Assembly (NCBI RefSeq): GCF_004000605.1 | Contig: NZ_CP018911.1 | Location: 1,550,001-1,614,000 of the forward strand | Direction: 5' to 3' | Length of the DNA stretch: 64,000 nucleotides | DNA from: Glycocaulis alkaliphilus | Lineage (GTDB): Bacteria; Pseudomonadota; Alphaproteobacteria; Caulobacterales; Maricaulaceae | Part shown: positions 8,898-17,290 of the stretch, in pieces | How positions within the stretch are numbered: position 1 is the stretch's first letter | How the letters are laid out: every line of letters starts with the position of its first letter | Notes under the pieces: model-generated | The model's input: the letters and a program-made list of their open reading frames with translations, nothing else | What the model was told of the DNA's origin: nothing | Database searches by the model: none | Program-made: the position numbers and the translations under genes

Positions 8898-9410
8898 TCA
8901 CGGATTGAGGTGGATCACGACGGCGCCAAGCTCGTGGCTGCCGGTGGTTTCGAGGGTCTGGCCTGCCTCAGGCGGCCACTGGAATGGAATGCGGACCAGT
9001 TCGCGTCCGCCGACTTCCCGGGCGGCTTCGACGACCAGCCGGTATTCGCCGGGAACCAGAGCGCTGAGCGCCGGGTGACTGGCTTCGTAGGCGGTGGCGT
9101 GGCGCCCAGGCGGCCGTGTTGCGCCACTTATGCCGTCCGCAGGCATCTCCATTGCCCGGCCCGCCCGGCGCCACCATTGACGCATGTCTTTGAGCCAGGT
9201 CGTTCCTTCGCCATTGCGCAGGGCCACGTCGTACCAGACCGACAGTGTGGCAACGGCCGTCTGGTCGGGTTGCTCGATCCATACCGCCACATAGGGGCGG
9301 TGATACTCGGCGACATTCAGCCGCGGAATCTCGACCTCTACCCTTAGCTCGCCAGCAAGGGCAGGGCCCGTCAGTGCTCCGGTCAGGGCGGCAGGCAACA
9401 GCAATCGCAT
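8898..9410 (-). CDS. DUF2271 periplasmic protein
   Basis: 170 residues: signal peptide (MRLLLPAALTGALTGPALA), then LRVEVEIPRL, RPYVAVWIEQPD and the late GEYRLVVEAAREVGGRELVRIPFQWP typical of DUF2271. A WLKDMRQWWRR segment is also characteristic. Function is unknown in the family. The constant company of PepSY, DUF4198 and ApbE genes points to a role in extracytoplasmic flavin/iron redox. The gap to the DUF4198 gene is 23 nt. Confidence 0.85.
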   Translation of the reverse strand: MRLLLPAALTGALTGPALAGELRVEVEIPRLNVAEYHRPYVAVWIEQPDQTAVATLSVWYDVALRNGEGTTWLKDMRQWWRRAGRAMEMPADGISGATRPPGRHATAYEASHPALSALVPGEYRLVVEAAREVGGRELVRIPFQWPPEAGQTLETTGSHELGAVVIHLNP

Positions 9411-9422
9411 GGATTTACCTCG

Positions 9423-10040
9423 TCAGTGAACAAACAGAAGGATGAGAATGAGCGGGGCAGCCAGCCCCAGACTGACCACAGGCCAGGTGCTAGGCCGGCC
9501 GCGCGCGTGAAATTGCAGTAGCAGCAGCCCTGTCAGACAGAAGACGATGCAGGCAACGGCAAAAATGTCGATGAACCAGCTCCAGGCAGTGCCGGTATTG
9601 CGCCCCTTGTGAAGGTCGTTGAGGAAGGCGATCCAGCCCCGATGAGTCTGCTCCAGCAGCACCTCGCCTGTTTCGACATCAATGCTGAGCCAGCCATCTC
9701 CGCCTGGACGGGGCAGGGACAGATAGATGTCCACATCGCTCCATTCGGCCTGCCGGTTGCCCGTCCGCACCCCCAGCTCATCGTGCAAGCGGGCCGCTAC
9801 AGCCTCTGGAAGCGGCGCCTCGCCCTCGAACCCGGTCTGCAGCGTCTGAAGCGTGTCATTCTCCAGGACCATGCCTGTCTCTACCGTGACCGCGCGCGCC
9901 TCAATATCGGCGGCATGGTTGAGTGTGATGCCGGTTACGGCGAACAGAATCATCCCGACCAGGCAAAGCGCGGAGCTGATCCAGTGCCAGAGGTGCAACT
10001 GGCGTAACCAGAATGCTCGCGATTTCGGGGGGGCGGACAT
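9423..10040 (-). CDS. PepSY-associated transmembrane protein (first gene of iron-redox cluster)
   Basis: 205 residues with an N-terminal membrane segment (LHLWHWISSALCLVGMILFAVTGITLNH), a PepSY-like periplasmic domain (WLSIDVETGEVLLEQTHRGWIAFLNDLHKG) and two C-terminal membrane segments. Membrane-facing histidines (HLWH, LNH, DLHKG) resemble haem-ligating positions in PepSY-TM ferric reductases. It heads a six-gene minus-strand series (PepSY, DUF2271, DUF4198, ApbE, flavoreductase, receptor) with short gaps, except before the receptor, which has its own Fur-like site. Confidence 0.85.
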   Translation of the reverse strand: MSAPPKSRAFWLRQLHLWHWISSALCLVGMILFAVTGITLNHAADIEARAVTVETGMVLENDTLQTLQTGFEGEAPLPEAVAARLHDELGVRTGNRQAEWSDVDIYLSLPRPGGDGWLSIDVETGEVLLEQTHRGWIAFLNDLHKGRNTGTAWSWFIDIFAVACIVFCLTGLLLLQFHARGRPSTWPVVSLGLAAPLILILLFVH

Positions 10041-10173
10041 GGGCTGACATTTCCGGTACGTAACGGAGATAATGTTCCGCTATCGCGCCGCACTGGGTTG
10101 CGATGCGCGGCCATTGGCCAGGCTCATAGACGCGAGTGCGGCTATCGAACCACGGTGGACGGGGGTGCTAAGG

Positions 10174-10542
10174 CTATTCGGGCAGCACCGTGCGAACGCC
10201 GTCGACAAACACCGCGCCTTGCGTACGCACTGTCTCGTCATCCCACTGCTCAGACGCGAGATGCACCTCTTCCAGCACATCTGCCAGCCGCGCGATTTCC
10301 GCCGACAGGCGCTCAACCGCGTTTTCGAGCGTGTAGCTAAGCTCGTGAATGTCCATCATCGCTTCCTGATCGACATCACCAGACAGGCGCGCCTCTAGCA
10401 GCGCGGTATGGCTGCGCAGATTGGCTACCGCTTCCTCAAGCGTTTCGGACGCGAGCCCTTCAAAATGGCCATCGTCATCGCCATGGGCGGCGGGAGACAA
10501 CACCAGAGCGGCGCAGAACGCCGCAACAACAAGAGATTTCAT
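10174..10542 (-). CDS. small secreted protein, DUF6746-like
   Basis: 122 residues from the ATG at 10542: signal peptide (MKSLVVAAFCAALVLSPAAHG), then an all-helical body with HFEGLASETLEEAVANL, MMDIHELSYTLENAVERL and a late VLEEVHLASE. This pattern resembles the small periplasmic DUF6746 family. The long upstream extension of this frame (to 10857) is arginine- and cysteine-rich and is not credible as protein. It stands alone and no function is known. Confidence 0.7.
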   Translation of the reverse strand: MKSLVVAAFCAALVLSPAAHGDDDGHFEGLASETLEEAVANLRSHTALLEARLSGDVDQEAMMDIHELSYTLENAVERLSAEIARLADVLEEVHLASEQWDDETVRTQGAVFVDGVRTVLPE

Positions 10543-10635
10543 GAGTCGCCCTCCTAATACTGCAACTAAGTCGCAACTGCATCGCACGGCCGTGCCTTGA
10601 TTACAAGTCCGGGGAGACAGCGGCAGGCAAGAAAG

Positions 10636-10788
10636 GACGGCATTGTCTCGATTTTCTGCCATCTTTCGCAGAATGATCGTCCGGGTCTTTACGCCTCGGC
10701 TGCGCGTGCGCTCAAGCCCGGCGGCGTTTTTCTTCTGGAGGCGTATCATCCTGACCAGATTGGCTTGGGGACCGGCGGGCCGGGTGCC
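10636..10788 (+). pseudogene. remnant of a class I SAM-dependent methyltransferase
   Basis: A 51-codon stretch reads DGIVSIFCHL, RALKPGGVFLLEAYHP and QIGLGTGGP. This is the motif III to post-motif region of small Tellurite/TehB-like or type-11/12 methyltransferases. There is no SAM-binding motif I upstream, and the frame degenerates right after GTGGP, so only an internal fragment survives. The surrounding non-genic interval 10543-10959 shows nothing else. Confidence 0.65.
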
Positions 10789-10959
10789 ACGGTTGATCGC
10801 GGGCGCTTTGCTGCATGCCCGGCCACAACCGCCAAAGGCGGAATACATTGGCGTCAACGTGATGATTGCTGGTCAGATGTGGACCCTAAGCTTGATACAA
10901 TGGTGCGGGTTCTGGGTTGCCGTGTGGCGGTAGATACTCACGCGGCCGTATTGGACCAA

Positions 10960-11586
10960 TCAGGAGGACGCTGTGCCTGTTCGAACACTGCGCATGAGGC
11001 TCGCAAGTGAGGGAGCTTCGGGGTCGAGGGCGTCCAGAATTTCGGCGAACTGGGCGTCACTTTCGTCCTGGCCGAGCTTGAACACCGGGCGGGCTGCACG
11101 TATGGGCGCGGTGAACCCGACGACACCACGTGACAGACGCGCATACCGCTCACCCATCTCTTCTGGCGACCAGCCATTGGGACGTCCGGATTCCATTGCG
11201 CCGATCAGATCACGCAGCAGGGCGTCGATCTCGCCTGGGTCCTCGGTCAGGGTGACATCGCATTCAAAGGCGGCACTGGCATAGTTCCAGGTCGGCGCCT
11301 GGCTGCGGTCAGACAGCCAGGACGCGGAAACATAGGCGTGTGGCCCCATGAAGAGAAACAGGGCGCGCGGGTTGGCGCGCAACCGCTCGAGATGAGGATT
11401 GGAGCGGGCAAAATGCCCGGCCAGTGCCACGAGACGGCCTTGCGCATCCAGGCGGGGGCGGATGGGCAGGGGCGTAGCGGAAAATCCGCCCTGGGCGCTG
11501 ACGATCCAGGCGAACGGGCTCTGTTCGACCAGCTCGATTAGCGCCAGATCTGAATCCGGGCAGTATTTTTCAGGCGCGGGGTCCAT
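10960..11586 (-). CDS. PaiB-family FMN-binding protein
   Basis: 208 residues from the ATG at 11584-11586. It shows the PaiB layout: FAWIVSAQGGFSATPLPI, GHFARSNPHLERL, ALFLFMGPHAYVSASWL, PTWNYASAAFECDV and a C-terminal VVGFTAPIRAARPVFKLGQ. Family members bind FMN in a split-barrel fold and include negative regulators of sporulation and protease genes in Bacillus. It overlaps the 3' end of the upstream amidase gene by 17 nt, so the two are probably co-transcribed. Confidence 0.88.
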   Translation of the reverse strand: MDPAPEKYCPDSDLALIELVEQSPFAWIVSAQGGFSATPLPIRPRLDAQGRLVALAGHFARSNPHLERLRANPRALFLFMGPHAYVSASWLSDRSQAPTWNYASAAFECDVTLTEDPGEIDALLRDLIGAMESGRPNGWSPEEMGERYARLSRGVVGFTAPIRAARPVFKLGQDESDAQFAEILDALDPEAPSLASLMRSVRTGTASS

Positions 11587-12997
11587 CAGGAATCCTTTTT
11601 CCAAGGGCCGATACAGGAGGCCAGCGATCTGCCCATGGGCACGCGGCTTCCAGCTCGAAAGCCAGTTCCAGAAGACGGTTTTCGGCACCGCGAGGCCCGG
11701 CCAGCATGACCCCGACCGGCAACCCGCCCCGGTTCCAGTGAAGAGGCAGGCTTATCGCAGGCGTACCGGCGAGGTTCTGAAGCGGGGTATAGCCCAGCCA
11801 GCCGAACATCCGCTCCATGAGCAGGTCAGGATCCAGATCTGGCGCCATATCTCCGATCAGAGGTGGCGGGCTGGCGAGCGTGGGCGTTAGCCAGACGTCA
11901 AAGTGGTCCGCGAACGCGGATAGCTGAGCCGGCAAAGCGGCGATCTGAGCATATGCCTGTTCAAGGTCTTCAGGAGAAAGGGCCTCGGCCATGCGCCCGA
12001 GGGCCCGCGTCCAGGGCTCGAGCACCCTGGCGGGCTCCTGACCGCGCGCCCGGACCGCGTCCACACAGTCAGCGCCCAGATGCATCCACAGCACGCGTTC
12101 GGCGCGTTCTGCGGCGGGGCCATGGACGGGCAGTTCTGCGGCCTCGACATGATGGCCCAGAGCGGCGAGCAGCTCGGCCGCTTCGGTCAATGCCTCCTGG
12201 CAATCAGGATGGGGTGCCCCGCCGGCCAGCGTGGGTTCGATCAGGGCGATCCGTAGGCGCCTGCGGCCGGGCCCGGCGGGCGCGGCCTCACGGCCGGGGC
12301 GGGCAAGAGCAAAACCTGCCGCTACATCGCGGACAGTACGGGCCATCAGGCTGTCGGCGACCAGCAGATCCTCAATCGGATGACGGGCGCGCACCCTTAC
12401 GGCGGCGCCCCGGCCGGGCTTGAGGCCGACAATGCCGCAGCATGAGGCCGGTATCCGGATCGAGCCCGCTCCGTCGCTACCGTGTGCCAGGGGTGTCATG
12501 CCAGAGGCTACGGCCGCAGCGGCGCCTCCGCTCGACCCTCCCGGCGAGAAACGTGCGTCCCACGGGTTACTGGTGACCGGTCCGATGTGTGGCTCGGTAA
12601 CACCCAGAAGCCCGAACTCGGGCATGGCGGTCTTGCCCAGGGGCACCAGCCCGGCCTCGTCCAGCCGGGTGGCATAAGGAAAGCCCTGCGCTGCGGCTGT
12701 GGGCGGCACACTTGCCGATCCCCCACGCCCGGGCATGCCGGGATATTGCAGGGAGTCCTTGAGCAGGCACGGGACGCCGGAGAGCGGGCCGGCGGGCAGC
12801 GGCGATCCGGCACGTGTCCGCGCCAGATCGTAGGCCTTCCAGCTTATTGCCTGCAGATCTGGGTCGAGAGCGTCAATCCGCATGATGGCGGCTTCAGTCA
12901 GCTCTAATGCCGACAGCTCGCGTCGGCGGACCAGCTCCGCCTGGGCCATGCCGTCAAGTCCGCCAAGGGACATGGCATCCGAAATCTTCACGTTCAT
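11570..12997 (-). CDS. amidase-signature-family amidase
   Basis: 475 residues from the ATG at 12997. The amidase-signature catalytic triad is visible: Lys in SGVPCLLKDS, cis-Ser and Ser nucleophile in PWDARFSPGGSSGGAAAAVASG, then GSDGAGSIRIPASCCGIVGLKP. Family members hydrolyse aliphatic or aryl amides, or act as GatA-like subunits; no gatB or gatC lies nearby, so a catabolic amidase is likelier. It sits downstream of a TonB receptor with a terminator between them. A longer start at 13120 would run through that hairpin and is rejected. Confidence 0.9.
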   Translation of the reverse strand: MNVKISDAMSLGGLDGMAQAELVRRRELSALELTEAAIMRIDALDPDLQAISWKAYDLARTRAGSPLPAGPLSGVPCLLKDSLQYPGMPGRGGSASVPPTAAAQGFPYATRLDEAGLVPLGKTAMPEFGLLGVTEPHIGPVTSNPWDARFSPGGSSGGAAAAVASGMTPLAHGSDGAGSIRIPASCCGIVGLKPGRGAAVRVRARHPIEDLLVADSLMARTVRDVAAGFALARPGREAAPAGPGRRRLRIALIEPTLAGGAPHPDCQEALTEAAELLAALGHHVEAAELPVHGPAAERAERVLWMHLGADCVDAVRARGQEPARVLEPWTRALGRMAEALSPEDLEQAYAQIAALPAQLSAFADHFDVWLTPTLASPPPLIGDMAPDLDPDLLMERMFGWLGYTPLQNLAGTPAISLPLHWNRGGLPVGVMLAGPRGAENRLLELAFELEAACPWADRWPPVSALGKRIPDGPRA

Positions 12998-13011
12998 GCT
13001 TTCCGTCAAAC

Positions 13012-13037
13012 GCAAGGCGCCCGTCAGGGCGCCTTGC
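13012..13037 (-). terminator. intrinsic terminator between TonB receptor and amidase genes
   Basis: Perfect 11-bp stem GCAAGGCGCCC / GGGCGCCTTGC with a GTCA-type 4-nt loop, 24 nt after the receptor stop codon on the minus strand. It is followed there by GTTTGA rather than a long T run. It probably reduces read-through into the amidase gene. Confidence 0.75.
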
Positions 13038-13061
13038 TGATGAAGGGTATCGATAAGGGTT

Positions 13062-15299
13062 TCAGTAGCGCCAGCGCGCCGTGATTCCGATGGTCCGGGG
13101 CCGGACGATACCCTGGCCAATCCCGTTCACTTCCGAGACCGTGCGGGTGACCCCACGCTCGTCAAAGATGTTGGTGCCGAACAGCGAGATGTCAGCATTT
13201 CCGAACGTGCCGGTCAGGCGCAGATCAACCAGATCATAGCCCCCCTGAAGGCGAGGCGTCGCCCCTGGAATGGCGGAGTTCAGATCGCTGATACCTTCCG
13301 AAAGATGGACGTGTGAGGCGCTGAACACCGGATCGAACGGCGCATAAAAGCGATAGGTCGCGGTATTGGTGATCGACCAGTCCGACGAACCTGGCAGGCG
13401 TGCGCCTTCCGGAGCCGTGCCAGCCCAGAGAATGAAGAGCGGTTCTTCCAGCCGCGCCTCCTGGAAGGTGACGGAACTGGACAGGTCGAGCTGGTCGGTG
13501 GGCCGCCATGAAGCGCTCAGCTCGATGCCGCGGCTTGAAGCCGCCCCGCCATTGGTCGCGTAGTTGAAGAAATCCGGGGTCTGCAGCCTGAGCTGGATAT
13601 CCGTCCAGTCAACGTAGAAAACGGTGGCGTCGAGCTGAAGATCACCATTGAGCCAGTTGCTGCGAACACCGATCTCGTAATTGGTCAGCTTGTCACTCGA
13701 TGACCCTGAAGGGATCGGATGCGCGCTGAGGCCGGGCACGTTGGGCGTACCGAAACGGAAACCCTCCGAGATCAGGCCATAGACCATGAGGTTCTCATTG
13801 GGCGTGTAGCTGAGCGAGAGTGTCGGCGAGAAGCCTTCCTCAGTGTTAGAGGCTTGCTGGATGATGGGATCGCCGGGATAGGTCGAAAAACCAACCTGGG
13901 TGCTGACGGTATCCACTTCCGTGCGGAACAGCCTCCCGCCCGCCGTCAGCCTCCATTGAGGCGTAAGATGGAACGTTGCCTCGCCAAAGAGGGCGGTTTC
14001 CCGGCCGGATACGGTGGAATAGAACGCGTTGAAGATTTCGCCGTCCGGCGCGATCACGGCCCCGGCTCCAGGCCCATACAGGCTGGACTGGTCAAACTGA
14101 CCGGCAGCGCCAACCGAGCCGATCTGCTCGTAAAGTTGCTTTTCCGTGTCAAACACCATCGCGCCGACTAGCCACTCGAAGCGTTGCCCCGAGGGAGACG
14201 CAAGGCGTAGCTCAAGGCTGGTGCCTTCGCTTTCACCACCGGAATTGATGTAGAGCGGGTTGGTGAGATTGAGGTCAAGATCCGCATTGTACAGGGCCCG
14301 GATCGGGGTGTAATCGAACCGCCAGTCCTGGCTCTTCTCGTGATACGCGGCCAGAGCGGTAAAGCTGGCCCAGCCGAAATCATGGTCCAGGCGCGCGCTG
14401 TGGATCACCACTTCAGTGTCGGTGAACTCTGGGGTGGCCGTATTCCGCTGCAGATCGCCGACAGACGGTATCTGATAGGCGTTGTCCGCGCTATCGATGG
14501 TCTGGAACATGCTCATCCAGCTTAGCGTCGTGTCGGCAGATGGCGTGAACACCAGCGAGAGACGCCCGCCACCTACCGTGAGGTCGTTCGCTCCGCCTGT
14601 ACCTACGTTCTCGATATAGCCCGGATCGTCGCGGTAGAGCAAAACTGCGCGCGCCGCGAACCGGTGTTCGACAATCGGCAGGTTCACCATGGCTCTGGCG
14701 GTGTAGCCAAGATTGGCGTTGCGGGTCTGGCTTAGCGTGGTCTCCAGAGCGGCCTCGAAACCGCTCGCATCGGCGGTGTTGGCAACATAGTTCACTGCTC
14801 CGCCCATTGACGCAGAGCCGAAGAGGGACCCTTGAGGACCGCGCAACACTTCCACCCGGTTCAGGTCGAAAGCATCAATGTCAGGCACGGCAATGGTCCA
14901 GCCCGGCTCGGTCAGCGGGATCTCGTTGAGGAAATACCCGGTGGTCGCCTGGCCCTGCACATTGCCCGAGCTGGTGGCGATGCCGCGCACTACCACGTGA
15001 GAGACGCCGGGCTGGTAGTTATTGAACACCACGCCGGGGGCTCGCTGGATATAATCGGCAAGAGACTGCGCCCCGAGATCGGCAAGCGCTTCACCGCCGA
15101 ACGCGGACACGGAGCCAGCGATGTCGCGGGGATCTTCCTCGCGCCGGGTCGCCGTCACGATGATCACCTCGGCCGCACGGCCCTGGCGGGCCTCCCTCTC
15201 TCCGTCCTGTCCGGCCGGCTCTTGCGCGAAGGCCTGGGACGTAAGTGCGCTCACTCCTGTCAAGAGTATCGCTCTGAATGCCATTTTGCGTGCCATCAT
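13062..15299 (-). CDS. TonB-dependent receptor (FecA/BtuB-like, sphingomonad type)
   Basis: 745 residues: signal peptide (AILLTGVSALTSQAFA), then a TonB-box-like stretch (AEVIIVTATRREE), the plug domain (SLADYIQRAPGVVFNNYQPG, VVVRGIA, NRVEVLRGPQGSLFGSASMGGAVNYV) and a barrel ending ITARWRY. Such receptors import varied substrates. Company with an amidase, a PaiB-like gene, an esterase and an S9 peptidase suggests uptake of an organic nutrient such as a peptide or amide, not iron. No Fur-like site was seen upstream. Confidence 0.9.
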   Translation of the reverse strand: MMARKMAFRAILLTGVSALTSQAFAQEPAGQDGEREARQGRAAEVIIVTATRREEDPRDIAGSVSAFGGEALADLGAQSLADYIQRAPGVVFNNYQPGVSHVVVRGIATSSGNVQGQATTGYFLNEIPLTEPGWTIAVPDIDAFDLNRVEVLRGPQGSLFGSASMGGAVNYVANTADASGFEAALETTLSQTRNANLGYTARAMVNLPIVEHRFAARAVLLYRDDPGYIENVGTGGANDLTVGGGRLSLVFTPSADTTLSWMSMFQTIDSADNAYQIPSVGDLQRNTATPEFTDTEVVIHSARLDHDFGWASFTALAAYHEKSQDWRFDYTPIRALYNADLDLNLTNPLYINSGGESEGTSLELRLASPSGQRFEWLVGAMVFDTEKQLYEQIGSVGAAGQFDQSSLYGPGAGAVIAPDGEIFNAFYSTVSGRETALFGEATFHLTPQWRLTAGGRLFRTEVDTVSTQVGFSTYPGDPIIQQASNTEEGFSPTLSLSYTPNENLMVYGLISEGFRFGTPNVPGLSAHPIPSGSSSDKLTNYEIGVRSNWLNGDLQLDATVFYVDWTDIQLRLQTPDFFNYATNGGAASSRGIELSASWRPTDQLDLSSSVTFQEARLEEPLFILWAGTAPEGARLPGSSDWSITNTATYRFYAPFDPVFSASHVHLSEGISDLNSAIPGATPRLQGGYDLVDLRLTGTFGNADISLFGTNIFDERGVTRTVSEVNGIGQGIVRPRTIGITARWRY

Positions 15300-15387
15300 C
15301 TCCCCTTCCTGATTGGGTCCCCCGGTGTGCCCGGTTGTGACAAGGCTATGACGGCGGAAGGGGCGCCCACACGCCGCGAAGGGACAT

Positions 15388-16395
15388 TCACTGTCGCGAT
15401 TGGGCCAAGCCGGCAGTCAGCTCGGCTTTTAGCCAGTCCGCGCCGTCCTGTAACGCCTTTGCTGCCAGAGGAGATATCTCCACTGCTTCGAGAAAACTGT
15501 GTGTGGCTCCCTTATAGATCTGGGCTCTCACTCGAACACCAGACGCTTCCATACGGCGCGCCAATTCGAGGCTTTGTCCAGTCAACACGTCACATTCGGG
15601 GATGGTGAGAAAGGCCGGCGGCAGGCCCTCAAGCGCCGCCTTAGCCGGAACGGCGAGCGGGTTTCCGGCATCGGCAGGGCCGCGCAGATAGTTTTCCCAG
15701 AACCTGTCCATCTCAGCTGACGTTAGCATCGAGTCCGGGCCACCGAAACGGCTCTCCCACTCTGGCGCGATTACGTTATCGAAAGCCCCATAGTGCAGGT
15801 GGAGCGCTTTCAGGAGGCCTGTTTCCCCCCGGTCGCGCAACATCACGGCACTGGCCAGTGCCATGTTCGCACCGGCAGAGTCTCCACCTGCCGCTATCCG
15901 GTCAGGGTCGGCTCCCAACTCATGGGCGTGCGCCCGTATCCAGACAATAGCGGCAGCGATCTGCTCCAGCGCCACCGGAAAGCGGGCCTCCGGAGACAGC
16001 GCATAGTCTACACCGGCGACGATGACGCCCGCCCGGCTCGCATACTCCCGCATCAGCCGGTCATGTGTGTCCAGGCTGAACATCACCCAGCCTCCGCCGT
16101 GGGCGTAGACCAGGACCGGCTTGGGCTGTGTGGACGGGCAGGGATCATGCAGCCGCACCCGGACCTCGCCATGCGGTGTAGGTACTTTCACCTCGAAAGT
16201 GCGTGCCATCTCCGGCCCGCCTGCCGTCCAGGGAGCGCGCACGAATTCCGCGACGGCGCGCGCTTCGGCAGGGGTGCAGTCCGCAATCGGCCGCTGGCTC
16301 GCATAGGACTGTGCAATACGGGCCATGAAGCGTTCGATGTCCGGGTCGAGCGCCGTGCCCGATATGCCAGCTTGTGTGCTGATGGAATGCGCCAT
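15388..16395 (-). CDS. alpha/beta hydrolase, hormone-sensitive-lipase type
   Basis: 335 residues from the ATG at 16395. It carries the HSL oxyanion motif in VYAHGGGWVMFS, the nucleophile in AAGGDSAGANMALASAV (GDSAG), a downstream Asp in TIPECDVLTGQ and a catalytic His in YKGATHSFLE. Such enzymes hydrolyse short-chain esters or act as carboxylesterases. It is divergent from an AraC-family regulator gene, 106 bp away, which probably controls it. Confidence 0.9.
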   Translation of the reverse strand: MAHSISTQAGISGTALDPDIERFMARIAQSYASQRPIADCTPAEARAVAEFVRAPWTAGGPEMARTFEVKVPTPHGEVRVRLHDPCPSTQPKPVLVYAHGGGWVMFSLDTHDRLMREYASRAGVIVAGVDYALSPEARFPVALEQIAAAIVWIRAHAHELGADPDRIAAGGDSAGANMALASAVMLRDRGETGLLKALHLHYGAFDNVIAPEWESRFGGPDSMLTSAEMDRFWENYLRGPADAGNPLAVPAKAALEGLPPAFLTIPECDVLTGQSLELARRMEASGVRVRAQIYKGATHSFLEAVEISPLAAKALQDGADWLKAELTAGLAQSRQ

Positions 16396-16501
16396 GCCGT
16401 CTCCCTGTGGCGGCAGAGTGCCGCATCTAGATGTTCTTTTTTGGCTTTTTAGAGCGCGTTCCGCACACCCGCTATCGCAATTGGATACCTGATCATCTAA
16501 A

Positions 16502-17290
16502 ATGGGCCACATGGAGCGCAGTACACGTGGAGATGATTACCAGCATGTCAGCCGGCCGGTGGCCGCGCTGCTGGACGAGTATCCCGATCACTTCCTTGAT
16601 CCCTTCCACTCGCATGAGCGCGCGCAGCTGATTTATGCCAGCGCCGGAGTCATGTCGGTCATGACCGACGAAGCAAGTTTCACCATTCCGCCGCAACGCG
16701 CCGTCTGGATGCCTGCCGGCGTGCGCCATCAGGCGCTGTGCCGGGGGCCGGTTTCCCTGCGCACGCTCTATGTCGAGCCAGGCGCGGATCTGCGTCTGCC
16801 CAAACGATGCATGGTGCTGGAGATCTCGCCCCTGCTGCGGGCTCTGATCCTTGAAGCCTGCGAGTTGCCGGTGGAGTATGATCTTGATGGGCGCGATGCG
16901 CGGCTGATCCGTCTCATGCTGGACGAGATCGCACGGGCCGTGGAGCATCCGCCTGGAGCACTTCGCGTCCCCATGCCGACGGACAAGCGTCTGATGCGGG
17001 TATGTACGGCAATCATGGATGACCCGTCCGCCGATTTCGATCTCGATGCTCTGGCGCGTCTGGCGGGCATGGGCCGGAGAACCTTCACCCGCGCTTTCCG
17101 GCGTGAAACGGGGCTGAGCGTCGCAGATTGGCGCCAGCAGGCGCGTCTGGCTGCGGCGCTCTCGCTGCTGTCATTGGGGTTGCCGGTGACCACCGTGGCC
17201 TTCGACGTGGGTTATAACAGCCCTAGTGCCTTCACAGCCATGTTCCAGAAGGCGTTCGGCATGCCCCCCAGCCAGTATTTCCGGACTTAA
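16502..17290 (+). CDS. AraC-family transcriptional regulator
   Basis: 262 residues. The N-terminal cupin-like sensor contains FHSHERAQLIYASAGVMSV and FTIPPQRAVWMPAGVRHQA. The C-terminal double HTH contains LDALARLAGMGRRTFTRAFRRETG and VTTVAFDVGYNSPSAFTAMFQKAFG. The start MGHMERST is at 16502; MERST at 16511 is equally possible. The gene is divergent from the esterase gene and convergent with the S9 peptidase gene, overlapping its stop by 4 nt. Confidence 0.92.
   Translation: MGHMERSTRGDDYQHVSRPVAALLDEYPDHFLDPFHSHERAQLIYASAGVMSVMTDEASFTIPPQRAVWMPAGVRHQALCRGPVSLRTLYVEPGADLRLPKRCMVLEISPLLRALILEACELPVEYDLDGRDARLIRLMLDEIARAVEHPPGALRVPMPTDKRLMRVCTAIMDDPSADFDLDALARLAGMGRRTFTRAFRRETGLSVADWRQQARLAAALSLLSLGLPVTTVAFDVGYNSPSAFTAMFQKAFGMPPSQYFRT

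Noticed and set aside
10543-10857. N-terminal extension of the DUF6746-like gene
   Set aside because: Arg/Cys-rich, lies over the methyltransferase remnant, and a proper signal peptide starts at 10542.
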